A DNA stretch of 64,000 bases from Chloroflexota bacterium (GTDB lineage Bacteria > Chloroflexota > Anaerolineae > 4572-78 > J111), in NCBI GenBank assembly GCA_016860845.1, contig BOKF01000003.1, positions 124,001 to 188,000 on the forward strand, in the 5' to 3' direction. How positions within the stretch are numbered: position 1 is the stretch's first letter; each line of letters starts with the position of its first letter. A program made the translations under genes and the position numbers. Under the pieces are notes generated by a model. That model did not search any database. It was not told the DNA's origin and saw nothing but the letters and a program-made list of their open reading frames with translations. This document shows, one piece after another, positions 33,135 through 41,380 of the stretch.

Positions 33135-33587
33135 TCAATTCCCTGGCAAATTAACCTTGTCCAGCGTCGTTAATTGCTGATTCTCAATGAGATGACACAC
33201 ACAGCTTTTGGCTTCGATTTCAGCCAGGGACAACCGAGCGGCTTCCCCTTGCAATTGAACCAACTCCGCTTTGAGCCGGGCCAATGCCGCCATCTTGCGA
33301 TCAACCTCTGCCATCTTTGCTCCGATTTGGTTAATCACGTAAGCGCACGGCGCTTCACCCCGCTCGCGCAGGCCAAGTATCTCCCCTATTTCCTCCAGGC
33401 TAAAATCCAGCGTCTTCGCTCGTTGGATAAAGCGGAGACGTTCGACATCCGCTTGACGGTAAACCCGGTAGCCGCTCTCGTTTCGGGCCGCCGGGGGCAG
33501 CAAGCCAATTTCCTCGTAGTAGCGCACCCGCGAGGGAGCCACACCGGCTTGCCGGGCCAAGTCGCCAATATGTATTTGGTTTTCCAT
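33135..33587 (-). CDS. MerR-family metal-responsive regulator
   Basis: This 150-residue regulator has an N-terminal MerR helix-turn-helix (IGDLARQAGVAPSRVRYYEE), a coiled coil, and metal-site-like cysteines Cys81 (GEAPCAYV) and Cys129/Cys131 (KSCVCHLIE). It resembles the MerR at 23300-23788. Its own promoter (33623-33653) and the ccdA-like promoter (32318-32348) carry the same 21 bp dyad, so those two operons are its likely targets. The inducing metal cannot be told from sequence; Hg, Pb and Cd are candidates. Confidence 0.9.
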   Translation of the reverse strand: MENQIHIGDLARQAGVAPSRVRYYEEIGLLPPAARNESGYRVYRQADVERLRFIQRAKTLDFSLEEIGEILGLRERGEAPCAYVINQIGAKMAEVDRKMAALARLKAELVQLQGEAARLSLAEIEAKSCVCHLIENQQLTTLDKVNLPGN

Positions 33588-33622
33588 TTTTATCTTCCGT
33601 CTCTAAAATTATGGTGGAGATG

Positions 33623-33653
33623 ATTATATACCTTCAAGTAACTTGAAGGTCAA
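33623..33653 (-). promoter_or_regulatory. MerR-type autoregulatory promoter
   Basis: Minus strand: TTGACC (33653-33648), 19 bp, TATAAT (33628-33623), with dyad ACCTTCAAGT-A-ACTTGAAGGT (33630-33650). It drives the MerR gene ending at 33587. Confidence 0.88.
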
Positions 33654-33701
33654 GCCCCCAAAATCAAATAAGCTGGCAAGCTCAATGTTTTATCAATGCT
33701 T

Positions 33702-33739
33702 TTGACATTTCTGGGGTCATCTCCTACAATTTTGTAGGA
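33702..33739 (+). promoter_or_regulatory. Promoter with BlaI/CopY-like operator (cytochrome c operon)
   Basis: TTGACA (33702-33707), 17 bp, TACAAT (33725-33730). The -10 sits inside the perfect dyad TCCTACA-ATTT-TGTAGGA (33722-33739), exactly as at 870-907. It drives the cytochrome c gene and the downstream propeller gene. Confidence 0.78.
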
Positions 33740-33850
33740 ATTTTACAGAGCAGTATGTTCACGGTTTTAACCGATGGCTCGGTTTGGCGTTCAACCAATG
33801 GGGTCACGGCCTGGCAATTGGCTCAGTAATGACCTTAAGCTGAGGCGCTT

Positions 33851-34402
33851 ATGATCCATTTGATCCAAATTATTCGACGCAGTGTTTGGCCTATTGTGAT
33901 TTTACTACTTACTGGATGGACCTTAGCCGCTTGTGACGCGATCTTGGCTCAGAATAAGCCCGCCCGGCCCCCTCTCGGAACGCCCACCCCAACCCTGCCA
34001 CCCTTGCCCGCCCTGGATCCGGCCGAGGTGGCCTTGGGCCGGCAGGTTTACGTTGAAAACTGCGCTGTCTGTCATGGCCCCAATGCCGAAGGCCAGCCCA
34101 ATTGGAAACAGCCTGATGCGAATGGTAACTTCCCGCCAGCCCCTCACGACGACACCGGTCACACCTGGCACCACGCTGATGGGTTGCTCTATGAGATTAT
34201 CCGCGATGGCTTTCGTGATCCGCTCAAGCCGCCTGACAGCCCCCTGTTAATGCCAGCTTTCGGCGACAAGTTGGGCGACACTGAAATTCGGGGGATCATC
34301 ACCTACTTCAAAAGTCTCTGGTCAGAGCAGAGCCGCCTGTTTCAACGGCAGGTAACCCAGCAGCAGCCCTTTCCGACGGTGACACCGGCAAGTAACAAAT
34401 GA
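33851..34402 (+). CDS. Monohaem cytochrome c lipoprotein
   Basis: This 183-residue lipoprotein (lipobox LAAC near residue 28) has a Pro/Thr linker and a class I cytochrome c domain with one CAVCHGP haem motif (Cys-x-x-Cys-His). Distal Met is likely in LLMPAFGDKL. It is an electron carrier on the outer membrane face, possibly feeding the cytochrome oxidase at 46-49 kb. It lies behind a CopY-like promoter, like the oxidase operon. A propeller lipoprotein gene follows 7 bp downstream. Confidence 0.9.
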   Translation: MIHLIQIIRRSVWPIVILLLTGWTLAACDAILAQNKPARPPLGTPTPTLPPLPALDPAEVALGRQVYVENCAVCHGPNAEGQPNWKQPDANGNFPPAPHDDTGHTWHHADGLLYEIIRDGFRDPLKPPDSPLLMPAFGDKLGDTEIRGIITYFKSLWSEQSRLFQRQVTQQQPFPTVTPASNK

Positions 34403-34409
34403 GGACAAG

Positions 34410-35459
34410 ATGGAGCGAAAAATGACCTGTACCCATAAAAAAGGATATCTATTGAGGAGGCTAGTGACGCTGGTTGTAGCAAGCTTCGTCTTGATGAGCT
34501 GTAATATAACCGGTGGAGGGCAGCCAAACAGCGCCCCTGAGAGCCAGGCCGCCAACACCCCCGTTCACGCTGAGGGACAAGCAGCCTCCTCACCCAGTCA
34601 CGATAAGAGTGAGCCGGTGGTTGAGCCTGCTCAAGGGCAAGCCACTGTAGAGATACCTCATATTCACGGCATGGGCTTCTCGACGGATGGTCGCCAATTA
34701 CGCATCGCCGCCCACGATGGGCTACGCGTCTTTGGTGATGGCAAATGGTCAGTCCCAGATTTGCCGGCGCACGACTACATGGGCTATGTCGCCACCGACG
34801 ACGGGTTTTACAGTAGTGGCCATCCCCATCCGACAGCCAACATGGTCAACCCTTTTGGTTTGATCAAAAGCACGGATGGCGGCCAAACGCTGACCAGGTT
34901 GGGCTTTGAGGGGGAGAGCGATTTTCACCTGATGGGGGTGGGCTACCAAAGCCACGCCATCTATGTCCTGAACCTCGGGCCAAACTCCAAGTTGTCAGAA
35001 GTAGGCGTTTACTACAGCCTGGATGATGGGCAGACCTGGCGTCAAAGTGCGATGCAAGGTCTCACCTCTCAGCCTATCCAGATTGCTGTCCATCCAATGG
35101 AGGCGAATGTGCTGGCTATCGCCACAGAAAGTGGCTTGCTCCTCTCCACGGATTATGGCGACACCCTTGCCCTCGTCGGCCAGAATGAACCTATCTCCTC
35201 AGTCACGTTCAGCCCCGATGGCGAAGTCCTCTTTTTGGGCTACCAAAAGCTTTCCACTTATGATCTGGCAGGTCAACAATTTAAATCGCTCACAATGCCG
35301 GCTCTCGCCGCCGACGATGGCCTGGCCTATCTGGCCGTGAATCCCACTAAGCTTAGTGAGATGGCCCTGGCCACTTTTCAGCGGAACATCTACTTGTCAA
35401 CAGATGGAGGCCAATCCTGGTCGCCGATTGCGCAAAATGGCCGAGGCAATGTCGAGTGA
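34410..35459 (+). CDS. F510_1955-type beta-propeller lipoprotein
   Basis: This 349-residue protein has a lipobox-like LMSC near residue 31, then a BNR-type propeller. Repeats such as SxDGGQTLTRL, SLDDGQTWRQS and STDGGQSWSPI are clear, as is the block GLRVFGDGKWSVPDLPAHDY. It matches the C-terminal half of the DsbA fusion at 15848-17731 over almost its whole length. The family is sometimes labelled glycosylhydrolase, but I see no catalytic evidence. Co-transcription with cytochrome c and then a thioredoxin-like gene suggests a role in an extracellular redox complex. Confidence 0.85.
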   Translation: MERKMTCTHKKGYLLRRLVTLVVASFVLMSCNITGGGQPNSAPESQAANTPVHAEGQAASSPSHDKSEPVVEPAQGQATVEIPHIHGMGFSTDGRQLRIAAHDGLRVFGDGKWSVPDLPAHDYMGYVATDDGFYSSGHPHPTANMVNPFGLIKSTDGGQTLTRLGFEGESDFHLMGVGYQSHAIYVLNLGPNSKLSEVGVYYSLDDGQTWRQSAMQGLTSQPIQIAVHPMEANVLAIATESGLLLSTDYGDTLALVGQNEPISSVTFSPDGEVLFLGYQKLSTYDLAGQQFKSLTMPALAADDGLAYLAVNPTKLSEMALATFQRNIYLSTDGGQSWSPIAQNGRGNVE

Positions 35460-35536
35460 TCTTGCGGGGCTTGCCAATATTTTGACTTAGCTTAAAATTA
35501 GACCGTTTTCCGTCAGTGAGTACGGGAGAAATTGAG

Positions 35537-35998
35537 ATGAGCGAACAATCTGTCAACGAATTGTCTGATGAGCTTGATTCTGGCGATCCGGTTAAAGGTA
35601 TTTGGATTTTGCTAGGCGTTATCGTCCTAATCATCGGCGCTTTTATCTTCCTGCGCTCCGAACCGAGCGACATCAGCAGCGTGGATGAGTTGACGGTAAT
35701 GTTAACAGACGGTCAGCCCAAGGTCATCGAGTTTTACTCCAATTTCTGAAGCATCTGCCTGGTGAACAAACCCATCGTGGATGGGTTAGAACGTGATCTG
35801 GCCGGTAAAGTAGCCGTGGTTCGCCTTGATATCACGACCTCGTTGGGCCTACAAGCCGCAGTTACTTATGGGGTGCGGGGGGTACCCACTTTAATCGTCG
35901 TTGATGGTCAGGGTGAGCCTGTCTTAACTCAGATTAGCCTGATCCGGCCTGGTGCAGTGAAAGATCAAGTGGATGCGCTCCTGGCGCAAACCCCCTAA
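35537..35998 (+). CDS. Membrane thioredoxin-like protein with in-frame UGA (probable UxxC selenoprotein)
   Basis: Read through the UGA at 35747-35749 this gene encodes 153 residues: a short cytoplasmic N-terminus, one membrane helix (about 23-43) and a thioredoxin fold. The active site reads KVIEFYSNF-UGA-SICLVNKP, where homologs have CxxC. The UGA is residue 71 and Cys is residue 74. Downstream the frame keeps the thioredoxin pattern: VAVVRLDITTS, then YGVRGVPTLIVVDGQG with the cis-Pro. ATG 35537 follows GGGAG at a good distance. An 8 bp hairpin at 35769-35787 has SECIS geometry. The alternatives, a nonsense-mutated gene or two proteins, fit less well because the coding sequence continues undamaged and no start or RBS follows the UGA. 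Confidence 0.8.
35769..35787 (+). promoter_or_regulatory. SECIS-like hairpin in the UGA-containing thioredoxin gene
   Basis: AACCCAUC-GUG-GAUGGGUU is a perfect 8 bp stem with a three-base loop starting with G. The loop begins 27 nt after UGA 35747-35749, nearly the same distance as in merP. It matches the expected position (about 16-37 nt) and early loop G of bacterial SECIS elements. Confidence 0.55.
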
Positions 35999-36133
35999 TT
36001 CAGTCATCTCACTCACCAGCCAGTTTTGCCAGTATGACCAGTCAGCCGGGTGGTTGGAAGTAGACGTTAGGGGAGAGGAGAGGAAGCCCTTTCCTCGGCC
36101 GGCTTAAAGGCGGCAGTCCCCACGACTAAATTT

Positions 36134-37087
36134 TTATGGAGGGCTGGGGTCAGGTATCGCTTCTTCGCCAAAGAGCCAGTTTCGATTGTGGCGCATTCGT
36201 TCACATTGGTCTGGAGTGAGCGCTGTACCCAAGCTGCTCATAAGGTTTGAGCTATCACTTTCGTGGTCCCCTGTATTGAGCAACATGTGTCCAATCTCAT
36301 GCGCCAGGGCATTTTCGCCTTCAATGCTGGGTAGGCTCCCATCTGTAGCATACTTGCCAACCAGCAGCACTGAATTACGGAAAGGATAATCGTCTTCATG
36401 GTGGAACATGTTGGGTGGAAACGAAAGCCCACCGGCCGCCGTGAGTTGACGTTCGGCATAGTAGGTAATGTGCTCGACCGTGAATACAGCAATGGTGTTT
36501 GATGAGGCATATTGCTTGCCGTAGCCGAATAGTTCTCTGGTCTCCTCCGTCAAGCGTTCATTCTGTTGATAATTGAACAATTCAGGGTCTTCTATCCCTG
36601 GTGGAGGATGACCACCCCAGGATCCTGCTTCGTTGCCTTGGATTTGGAGGAGCCGATCCGGCAGAGCTATGACCTGGGCAGTCTCCAATGCCAAGTGTAT
36701 ATTGCACTGTCTCAGGATAGCATTCGCGTCCTGAATAAGCCGGCGGATTTTATTAGCGGCGTCTGCTTCTGACCAGGGGATGTCGGCCGATGCATTGCGC
36801 GTTGTGAGGAATATCCCCACGGAAACGGCGAGGCTCCTCAAATCCGGGGGCTGAAGCCCAATGCCTGCTGGATCGAGTTCAACCAAAAGCCTGGGGGCAT
36901 CAACGTCTTCAGTTGTGGGCTTGGCAATGGATGGCTTCCCTGTACCGGGGATCGGTAACCCGGTGCTGGTGGGAGTGAGTTCGGCTAAAAGCTTGGGTGT
37001 ACCAGAGAGTGCAGGCTCAGGTTCAGCCGGCCCTAGACAGCTCCAACTGATGATAGCAACCAACCCCATCCACATAACACGACGCAT
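36134..37087 (-). CDS. Secreted zinc metalloprotease-like protein
   Basis: This ~317-residue protein has a signal peptide or lipobox (SWSC), a Pro/Thr-rich linker, and a zincin domain with HEIGHMLLNTGDH (HExxHxxxxxxxH-type) in the C-terminal part, followed by a Met-turn-like NLMSS. Metzincins bind zinc with three His or Asp ligands and cleave proteins. The rest of the sequence matches no family I can name. The start is uncertain: GTG 37105 is too close to its RBS, so ATG 37087 is given. It is isolated between the thioredoxin gene and a transporter cluster. Confidence 0.7.
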   Translation of the reverse strand: MRRVMWMGLVAIISWSCLGPAEPEPALSGTPKLLAELTPTSTGLPIPGTGKPSIAKPTTEDVDAPRLLVELDPAGIGLQPPDLRSLAVSVGIFLTTRNASADIPWSEADAANKIRRLIQDANAILRQCNIHLALETAQVIALPDRLLQIQGNEAGSWGGHPPPGIEDPELFNYQQNERLTEETRELFGYGKQYASSNTIAVFTVEHITYYAERQLTAAGGLSFPPNMFHHEDDYPFRNSVLLVGKYATDGSLPSIEGENALAHEIGHMLLNTGDHESDSSNLMSSLGTALTPDQCERMRHNRNWLFGEEAIPDPSPP

Positions 37088-37229
37088 CCTCGCTGGTCCC
37101 TTCACTCTCCTTCGTTAGCATTTTTGGCATGGTCGCCATCGCACTGCCTGAGGTGACCTGTTGCCCATATGACAAGAAGTAAGAAAATGCGACTAATCGT
37201 TTTCCTGGATTATCGCCCGAATCAATTTC

Positions 37230-37493
37230 TCACAATTCCGAATAAGGTACAACTTGCACTTCTGGATATTTCTTCAGGGCAGGACGCAGGTGGTGCCAGT
37301 GCCGGACATTGACCACCACCAGCACTCGCCGCCCCGGATCGCGCCGGATGAGGTCGAGCGCATGCTGGATCAGGTGGTGACGATGAGTTTGCCATTCCCG
37401 AAAGACCTCTCCTCCGGCCAACCAGGCAATCAGCAGATACAGCTTGACTCGATGGCAACGCTGGCCCCGCCACTCGATAGAGGGTTGCTGAGG
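37230..37493 (-). pseudogene. C-terminal fragment related to the gene at 40631-41233
   Basis: The frame is open from a stop at 37494-37496 to TGA 37230 and lacks a credible start. Its product contains HALDLIRRDPGRRVLVVVNV and ends VQVVPYSEL. The gene at 40631-41233 ends with EAVHHDPGRRVLVAVQCQR...DIELVDYREL. The two are clearly homologous, so this looks like the surviving 3' end of a duplicated gene just downstream of the ABC exporter operon. Confidence 0.6.
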
Positions 37494-37543
37494 TCAGAAT
37501 GAAGATGCTGGTTGGCGAATGAATTGACAGAGGCGGCATAAGC

Positions 37544-38371
37544 TTACCTGGCTAGAAACTTCTCCGGCGCCGTCAAAAACTCGTCCCGGCAGCCAGGAGC
37601 GCAAAAATAAAAGATACGCCCATCATAGGCCGCGTGCGCCGGGGCGCTCTCCCGATCCACCGACATGCCACAGACCGGGTCAAGGGCCATCTCCACGACA
37701 TTCTTGAATTGCCCATCTTCCAACCACAGCACCCGGTCGGCAATGTCTTTAATCCGCTGGTCGTGGCTGACGATGACGACACTCCGATTTTCCTCCTTGG
37801 CCATGCGCCTGCTGCGGCGCATGGTCTCGTGGCCGTGCTGACTGTCCAGGTTGGCTGTCGGTTCGTCGGCCAGGATTAAATCGGGTTGATTGACCAGGGC
37901 GCGGGCAATGGCGACCCGCTGCTTTTCCCCACCCGAGAGCTTTTCAGGCAGGAAATTCAGCCGGTGGCCCAACCCCAGTTGCTCCAGCAATTGCCTGGCC
38001 TGCTGCCGGGCCTGTGGGCGCGAGCGACCGGTCAATTGGACCACGATGGTCACATTATCCAGGCTTGACAAGGCCGACAACAGGTTGAAGTCTTGAAAGA
38101 TAAAGCCAATCCGGCGCAGGCGCACTTCCGGCAGCCGCCGCTCGTCCAGGGCGCTGATCTCATCCGGGCCAATCTGGATGCGCCCGGCCGAGGGTTTCAA
38201 CAGGCCACCCACCATGGAGAGCAGGGTGGTTTTGCCGCTGCCCGACGGCCCCATAATCAGCGCGATTTCACCGGGGGTAACAGTGAAGGAAATGTCTTTC
38301 ACGGCGACGACTTCGGTAGCGCCGCTGCTAAAGCGGCGAGTCACGTTCTCAACACTTAGAATAGGTTCCAT
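37544..38371 (-). CDS. LolD/MacB-type ABC ATPase with C-terminal YHS domain
   Basis: The first ~225 residues are a MacB/LolD-family ATPase: Walker A GPSGSGKTT, signature LSGGEKQRV and Walker B LILADEPTANLD. The last ~45 residues form a YHS domain (DPVCGMSV...FYFCAPGCRDEF), a small metal-binding module found on copper ATPases. An ABC-YHS fusion is unusual and suggests a metal-linked exporter. AAAGGAGG selects the second of two adjacent ATGs (38371). It is the last gene of a three-gene operon with two FtsX-type permeases. Confidence 0.88.
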   Translation of the reverse strand: MEPILSVENVTRRFSSGATEVVAVKDISFTVTPGEIALIMGPSGSGKTTLLSMVGGLLKPSAGRIQIGPDEISALDERRLPEVRLRRIGFIFQDFNLLSALSSLDNVTIVVQLTGRSRPQARQQARQLLEQLGLGHRLNFLPEKLSGGEKQRVAIARALVNQPDLILADEPTANLDSQHGHETMRRSRRMAKEENRSVVIVSHDQRIKDIADRVLWLEDGQFKNVVEMALDPVCGMSVDRESAPAHAAYDGRIFYFCAPGCRDEFLTAPEKFLAR

Positions 38372-38381
38372 CATACCTCCT

Positions 38382-39491
38382 TTAGCCCCGAAAAACTCGC
38401 GCCGGGTCCAGGTGGGCCATCTGCCAGGCAGGGGCCAGCGCAGCAATCACTCCGATCAGCAGGGCCGCCAGCCCGACGCGGATCACGGCCTGGCCGGTCA
38501 GCACCAGGGCCACATTCGGAATAGCCAGGGGGAGGGCCAGCCCCAGCAGCCAGACCAGGCCCAGCGCCAGGCCAGCGCCCAGGGCCAAACTCAACACGGC
38601 CTGGGCGATCACGACCGTATAGAGCTGCCCGTTTTTAGCCCCAATAGCCTTCAGTACGCCGTATTCCTGTCGTTTATGGAGGGTGCTGGTGTACAGCGTC
38701 AGCGCCGTCACCGCCAGGCCAATCAGCAGGCCGGCCAGGTTCATAATGTTGAGCAGTTCGACGCTCATATCCTGGATAAGTTGCCGCTCCTCGCGGGCGA
38801 AGTCGGGGCGGGTTAAAGCATTCACCTCATCGGCATTGCGGGCGGTGATGGCCGCCGCTACCGCGCCGGGATCATAGCCCGGCTTGACCTTGAGCAGAGC
38901 GTAACTGACGGCGTCGCTCCGTCCCAATTCCTGGAAATCCCAGAGGCGAATGAAGGTGACGCTGTTGACGAGATTGGTCAGCCCCTCGGTCAGGCCGGCA
39001 ATGGTAAAGGTTTCCCCTAAAATCTCGACTTCGTCGCCCAGGCCCAGCCCCTGGCTGCGGGCCACGGCCCCATCAATGATGGCCTCATCCTCTTGCAAGG
39101 CAGTGGTCCCGGCCATGACGCGCCGCGGTCCACCCAGCGGCTCGGTCGGGTCAAAGCCGATGATATACGAGAGCACGTCGGCTCCGCCGGCCTTGATTGT
39201 ACTGGTGGTATAAAGAATGGGGCTGGCGCTGGCGACGCCGGCGGCGTGCGAGGCCAGGCTGACATCGCGCCGGGTGATGGCCGAAGCAGCCATATGCATG
39301 TTTTTGACCCCTTCCTGGGCCACGAAAACGTCCGCTCCCGCTTGGTTGATGTAGGCGACCAAATTCTCACCGGCGCCGGTGAGCAGCGCATCCAGGGCCA
39401 GCATTAGCAGCAGGGCCAGGGCCACACCCCCCATGCCCAGACTAAACTGGGTTCGACTTTGCGCCAGATTGCGCCAGGCCAGGTAGAACAT
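38382..39491 (-). CDS. FtsX/MacB-type ABC permease
   Basis: This 369-residue permease has the MacB layout: one N-terminal helix, a large extracytoplasmic domain (about 40-240) and three C-terminal helices, with the FtsX-type motif KRQEYGVLKAIGAKNGQLY. It works with the neighbouring ATPase-YHS protein and with the homologous permease at 39502-40608, probably as a heterodimer. Such transporters are mechanotransmitters for lipoprotein, peptide or drug export. The substrate is unknown. Confidence 0.88.
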   Translation of the reverse strand: MFYLAWRNLAQSRTQFSLGMGGVALALLLMLALDALLTGAGENLVAYINQAGADVFVAQEGVKNMHMAASAITRRDVSLASHAAGVASASPILYTTSTIKAGGADVLSYIIGFDPTEPLGGPRRVMAGTTALQEDEAIIDGAVARSQGLGLGDEVEILGETFTIAGLTEGLTNLVNSVTFIRLWDFQELGRSDAVSYALLKVKPGYDPGAVAAAITARNADEVNALTRPDFAREERQLIQDMSVELLNIMNLAGLLIGLAVTALTLYTSTLHKRQEYGVLKAIGAKNGQLYTVVIAQAVLSLALGAGLALGLVWLLGLALPLAIPNVALVLTGQAVIRVGLAALLIGVIAALAPAWQMAHLDPARVFRG

Positions 39492-39501
39492 CTTTTAGTC
39501 C

Positions 39502-40608
39502 TCACTTCCTAAAGACGCGAGCCGGATCCAGGCCGCTGACGTAGCGAGCCGGCAGCAGCGCCGCCAGCAGCCCCATCACCAATCCGGCGCTGGCCGCCGT
39601 TAGCATGGAGCCGGGTTTGAGAATAACCAGGAATTTAGGGAAAGCCCGCATAACCCCCTGGCCGGCCAGCCAGGCCAGACCGATGCCCAGGATGACCCCC
39701 GCCAGGGCAATGACCAGCCCTTGCTGGGTGACCAGCCCATAAAGATGCCGGTTTTTAGCGCCGACCGCCTTAAGGACGCCGTACTCGCGCATCCGCTCCA
39801 CTGTGGCGGTGTAGATAATCATCCCCAGAATAGCCGTGCCCACGGCAAAAGCAATGGCGACCATCAGCCGCAGCGGGGTGGCGAATACCTTGACCAACAG
39901 CGCCACGTCATTTTGCTTAAACACGTCAACCGGCAAGATTTCCGCCTCGCGCAGACGGCGGCGCAGGCGAGCTTCAACGGCGGCGGGGTCGGCGCCCGGT
40001 TCAAAGGTGAGGAACAGGAAACTGGTGGCTTCGGGCATCAACAGTAATCGTTCCGCTGCTCGCTTTTCAATAAAGATGAAACTGGCCATCCAGGAACTTG
40101 TTCCCTCGCTCAGACCCACAACGGTGAAATCTTCATCCAGAATCTCAATCGTAGCCCCCAAGTCAAAATTATGAGTTTCGGCCATGACCCAATCCACGAC
40201 CACCTCCCGATCATTTTTGGGGGTGCGACCGGCTTTGAGCGCCCACGGTCCACCCCCGATTTTAGGTTCATAACCAACCAGGTAGGCCACCACTTTCTTG
40301 TCGTGAATATCCAAAATGACAAAGCGGGAAACGATGGGGATGACCTGTTCGATGCCCGGCGCCCCACGAGCCAGGTCGGCGGCGCTGGCCGGCAACAGGG
40401 AGGTCGCGCCCAGCATATTGGTGACGTCCTCCTGGGCCACGACCACATCAGCCGGGGTGTGATCAAGGTAAGCGGTAACCTGGCGGAAGATGCCGGACTG
40501 AAAGCCGTTGAGAAAGACAATCAGCATCATGGCCAGGGCAACCCCGCCGATACTGAGGGCCAGCCGAAATTTTTGTTGAAACAGGTTGCAAAAAGCAAGG
40601 TAAGTCAT
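39502..40608 (-). CDS. FtsX/MacB-type ABC permease (DevC-like)
   Basis: This 368-residue homolog of the previous permease has the same layout and the motif RMREYGVLKAVGAKNRHLYG. Its extracytoplasmic domain differs, consistent with a heterodimeric pair. An N-terminal helix and three C-terminal helices are clear. The order permease-permease-ATPase is typical of these operons. The start ATG 40608 has no strong alternative. Confidence 0.88.
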   Translation of the reverse strand: MTYLAFCNLFQQKFRLALSIGGVALAMMLIVFLNGFQSGIFRQVTAYLDHTPADVVVAQEDVTNMLGATSLLPASAADLARGAPGIEQVIPIVSRFVILDIHDKKVVAYLVGYEPKIGGGPWALKAGRTPKNDREVVVDWVMAETHNFDLGATIEILDEDFTVVGLSEGTSSWMASFIFIEKRAAERLLLMPEATSFLFLTFEPGADPAAVEARLRRRLREAEILPVDVFKQNDVALLVKVFATPLRLMVAIAFAVGTAILGMIIYTATVERMREYGVLKAVGAKNRHLYGLVTQQGLVIALAGVILGIGLAWLAGQGVMRAFPKFLVILKPGSMLTAASAGLVMGLLAALLPARYVSGLDPARVFRK

Positions 40609-40630
40609 CAGTCTATCTACGTTTTAATCC

Positions 40631-41233
40631 TCACAGCTCCCGATAATCCACTAACTCGATGTCCGGCAGCTTCTTGAGGCGCAACTCCAACCAGTGGGTG
40701 CGCTGACACTGTACGGCCACCAGGACCCGCCGGCCGGGGTCGTGGTGAACGGCCTCCAGGATGTTCGCCAGCAAAGCCTGGTTTTGCGCCTGCCATGCCT
40801 GCCGCGCCTCGGCATCCCAACTCAATTGGCTGAGGTGGCACAGGGTGTGGCACACCCCTTCAAAAGGCCAGGCGTGGATAGCCTCGGCACTGTTGGCTTG
40901 ACGCTGCGCCCAGCGCAAGGCCTGGTCCAGCCAGCGAGCCAGCCTGGCCTGCCAGCCGGTTCTGGGCGCAAAGTCGTTGAACTGGCGGGCATCCGGCGCT
41001 ACGGGCACAACGACGGTGCGGCTCAGTTCGGCCAGGGGGAGCAGACTGCGCTGCACCTCGACCGGGGCCTGATCCAGGCGACCCAACTCCCAGTCACGTA
41101 GAGGCACTTCCACGTATAGTAGGTCCGGCGAAACCTGGGTTAAGATGTCCGCCAGCGCGGCCAGATTGTACTGAATGGACTGCGTATGCATCTCGGCGAG
41201 TGTGCTCAACAGAGCCAAGCGGGTCTTTGTCAT
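40631..41233 (-). CDS. Uncharacterised protein, TraB-like fold possible
   Basis: I do not recognise this ~200-residue protein with certainty. It is soluble, Ala/Leu/Arg-rich, with a start region MTKTRLALLSTLAEMHTQSI, SPDLLYVEVPLRDWELGRL and a C-terminal DPGRRVLVAVQCQRTHWLE...LVDYREL. The pattern vaguely recalls TraB/Tiki proteins. ATG 41233 follows GGTGAGAAG and is preferred to the upstream ATG at 41281. A 3' fragment of a homolog lies at 37230-37493, suggesting a duplication around the ABC operon. Confidence 0.5.
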   Translation of the reverse strand: MTKTRLALLSTLAEMHTQSIQYNLAALADILTQVSPDLLYVEVPLRDWELGRLDQAPVEVQRSLLPLAELSRTVVVPVAPDARQFNDFAPRTGWQARLARWLDQALRWAQRQANSAEAIHAWPFEGVCHTLCHLSQLSWDAEARQAWQAQNQALLANILEAVHHDPGRRVLVAVQCQRTHWLELRLKKLPDIELVDYREL

Positions 41234-41311
41234 CGTTCTTCTCACCTGGTTAAGTTCTGGGGCCAGGCTCAATATAAGCATATCACAGCCGGCCGTTCGC
41301 TAACAGCGTTG

Positions 41312-41367
41312 AACTACCTGTTTGGGGGCAGGTAGTTTCCCCTATTTTGACAGGGGGGGAAAATAGG
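41312..41367. repeat. Two adjacent inverted repeats
   Basis: AACTACCTG (41312-41320) pairs with CAGGTAGTT (41329-41337), and CCTATTTT (41341-41348) pairs with AAAATAGG (41360-41367). There is no T-run. They lie between the response-regulator 3' end and the next gene's start, so they may be operators rather than terminators. TACCTAT on the minus strand fits a NarL-type heptamer. Confidence 0.5.
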
Positions 41368-41380
41368 TAATTCTACCTGG

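Noticed and set aside
20060..36000. TGA reassigned to Cys or Trp in this genome
   Set aside because: Many intact genes in the window end at TGA with overlapping or adjacent starts of the next gene, so TGA is a normal stop here.
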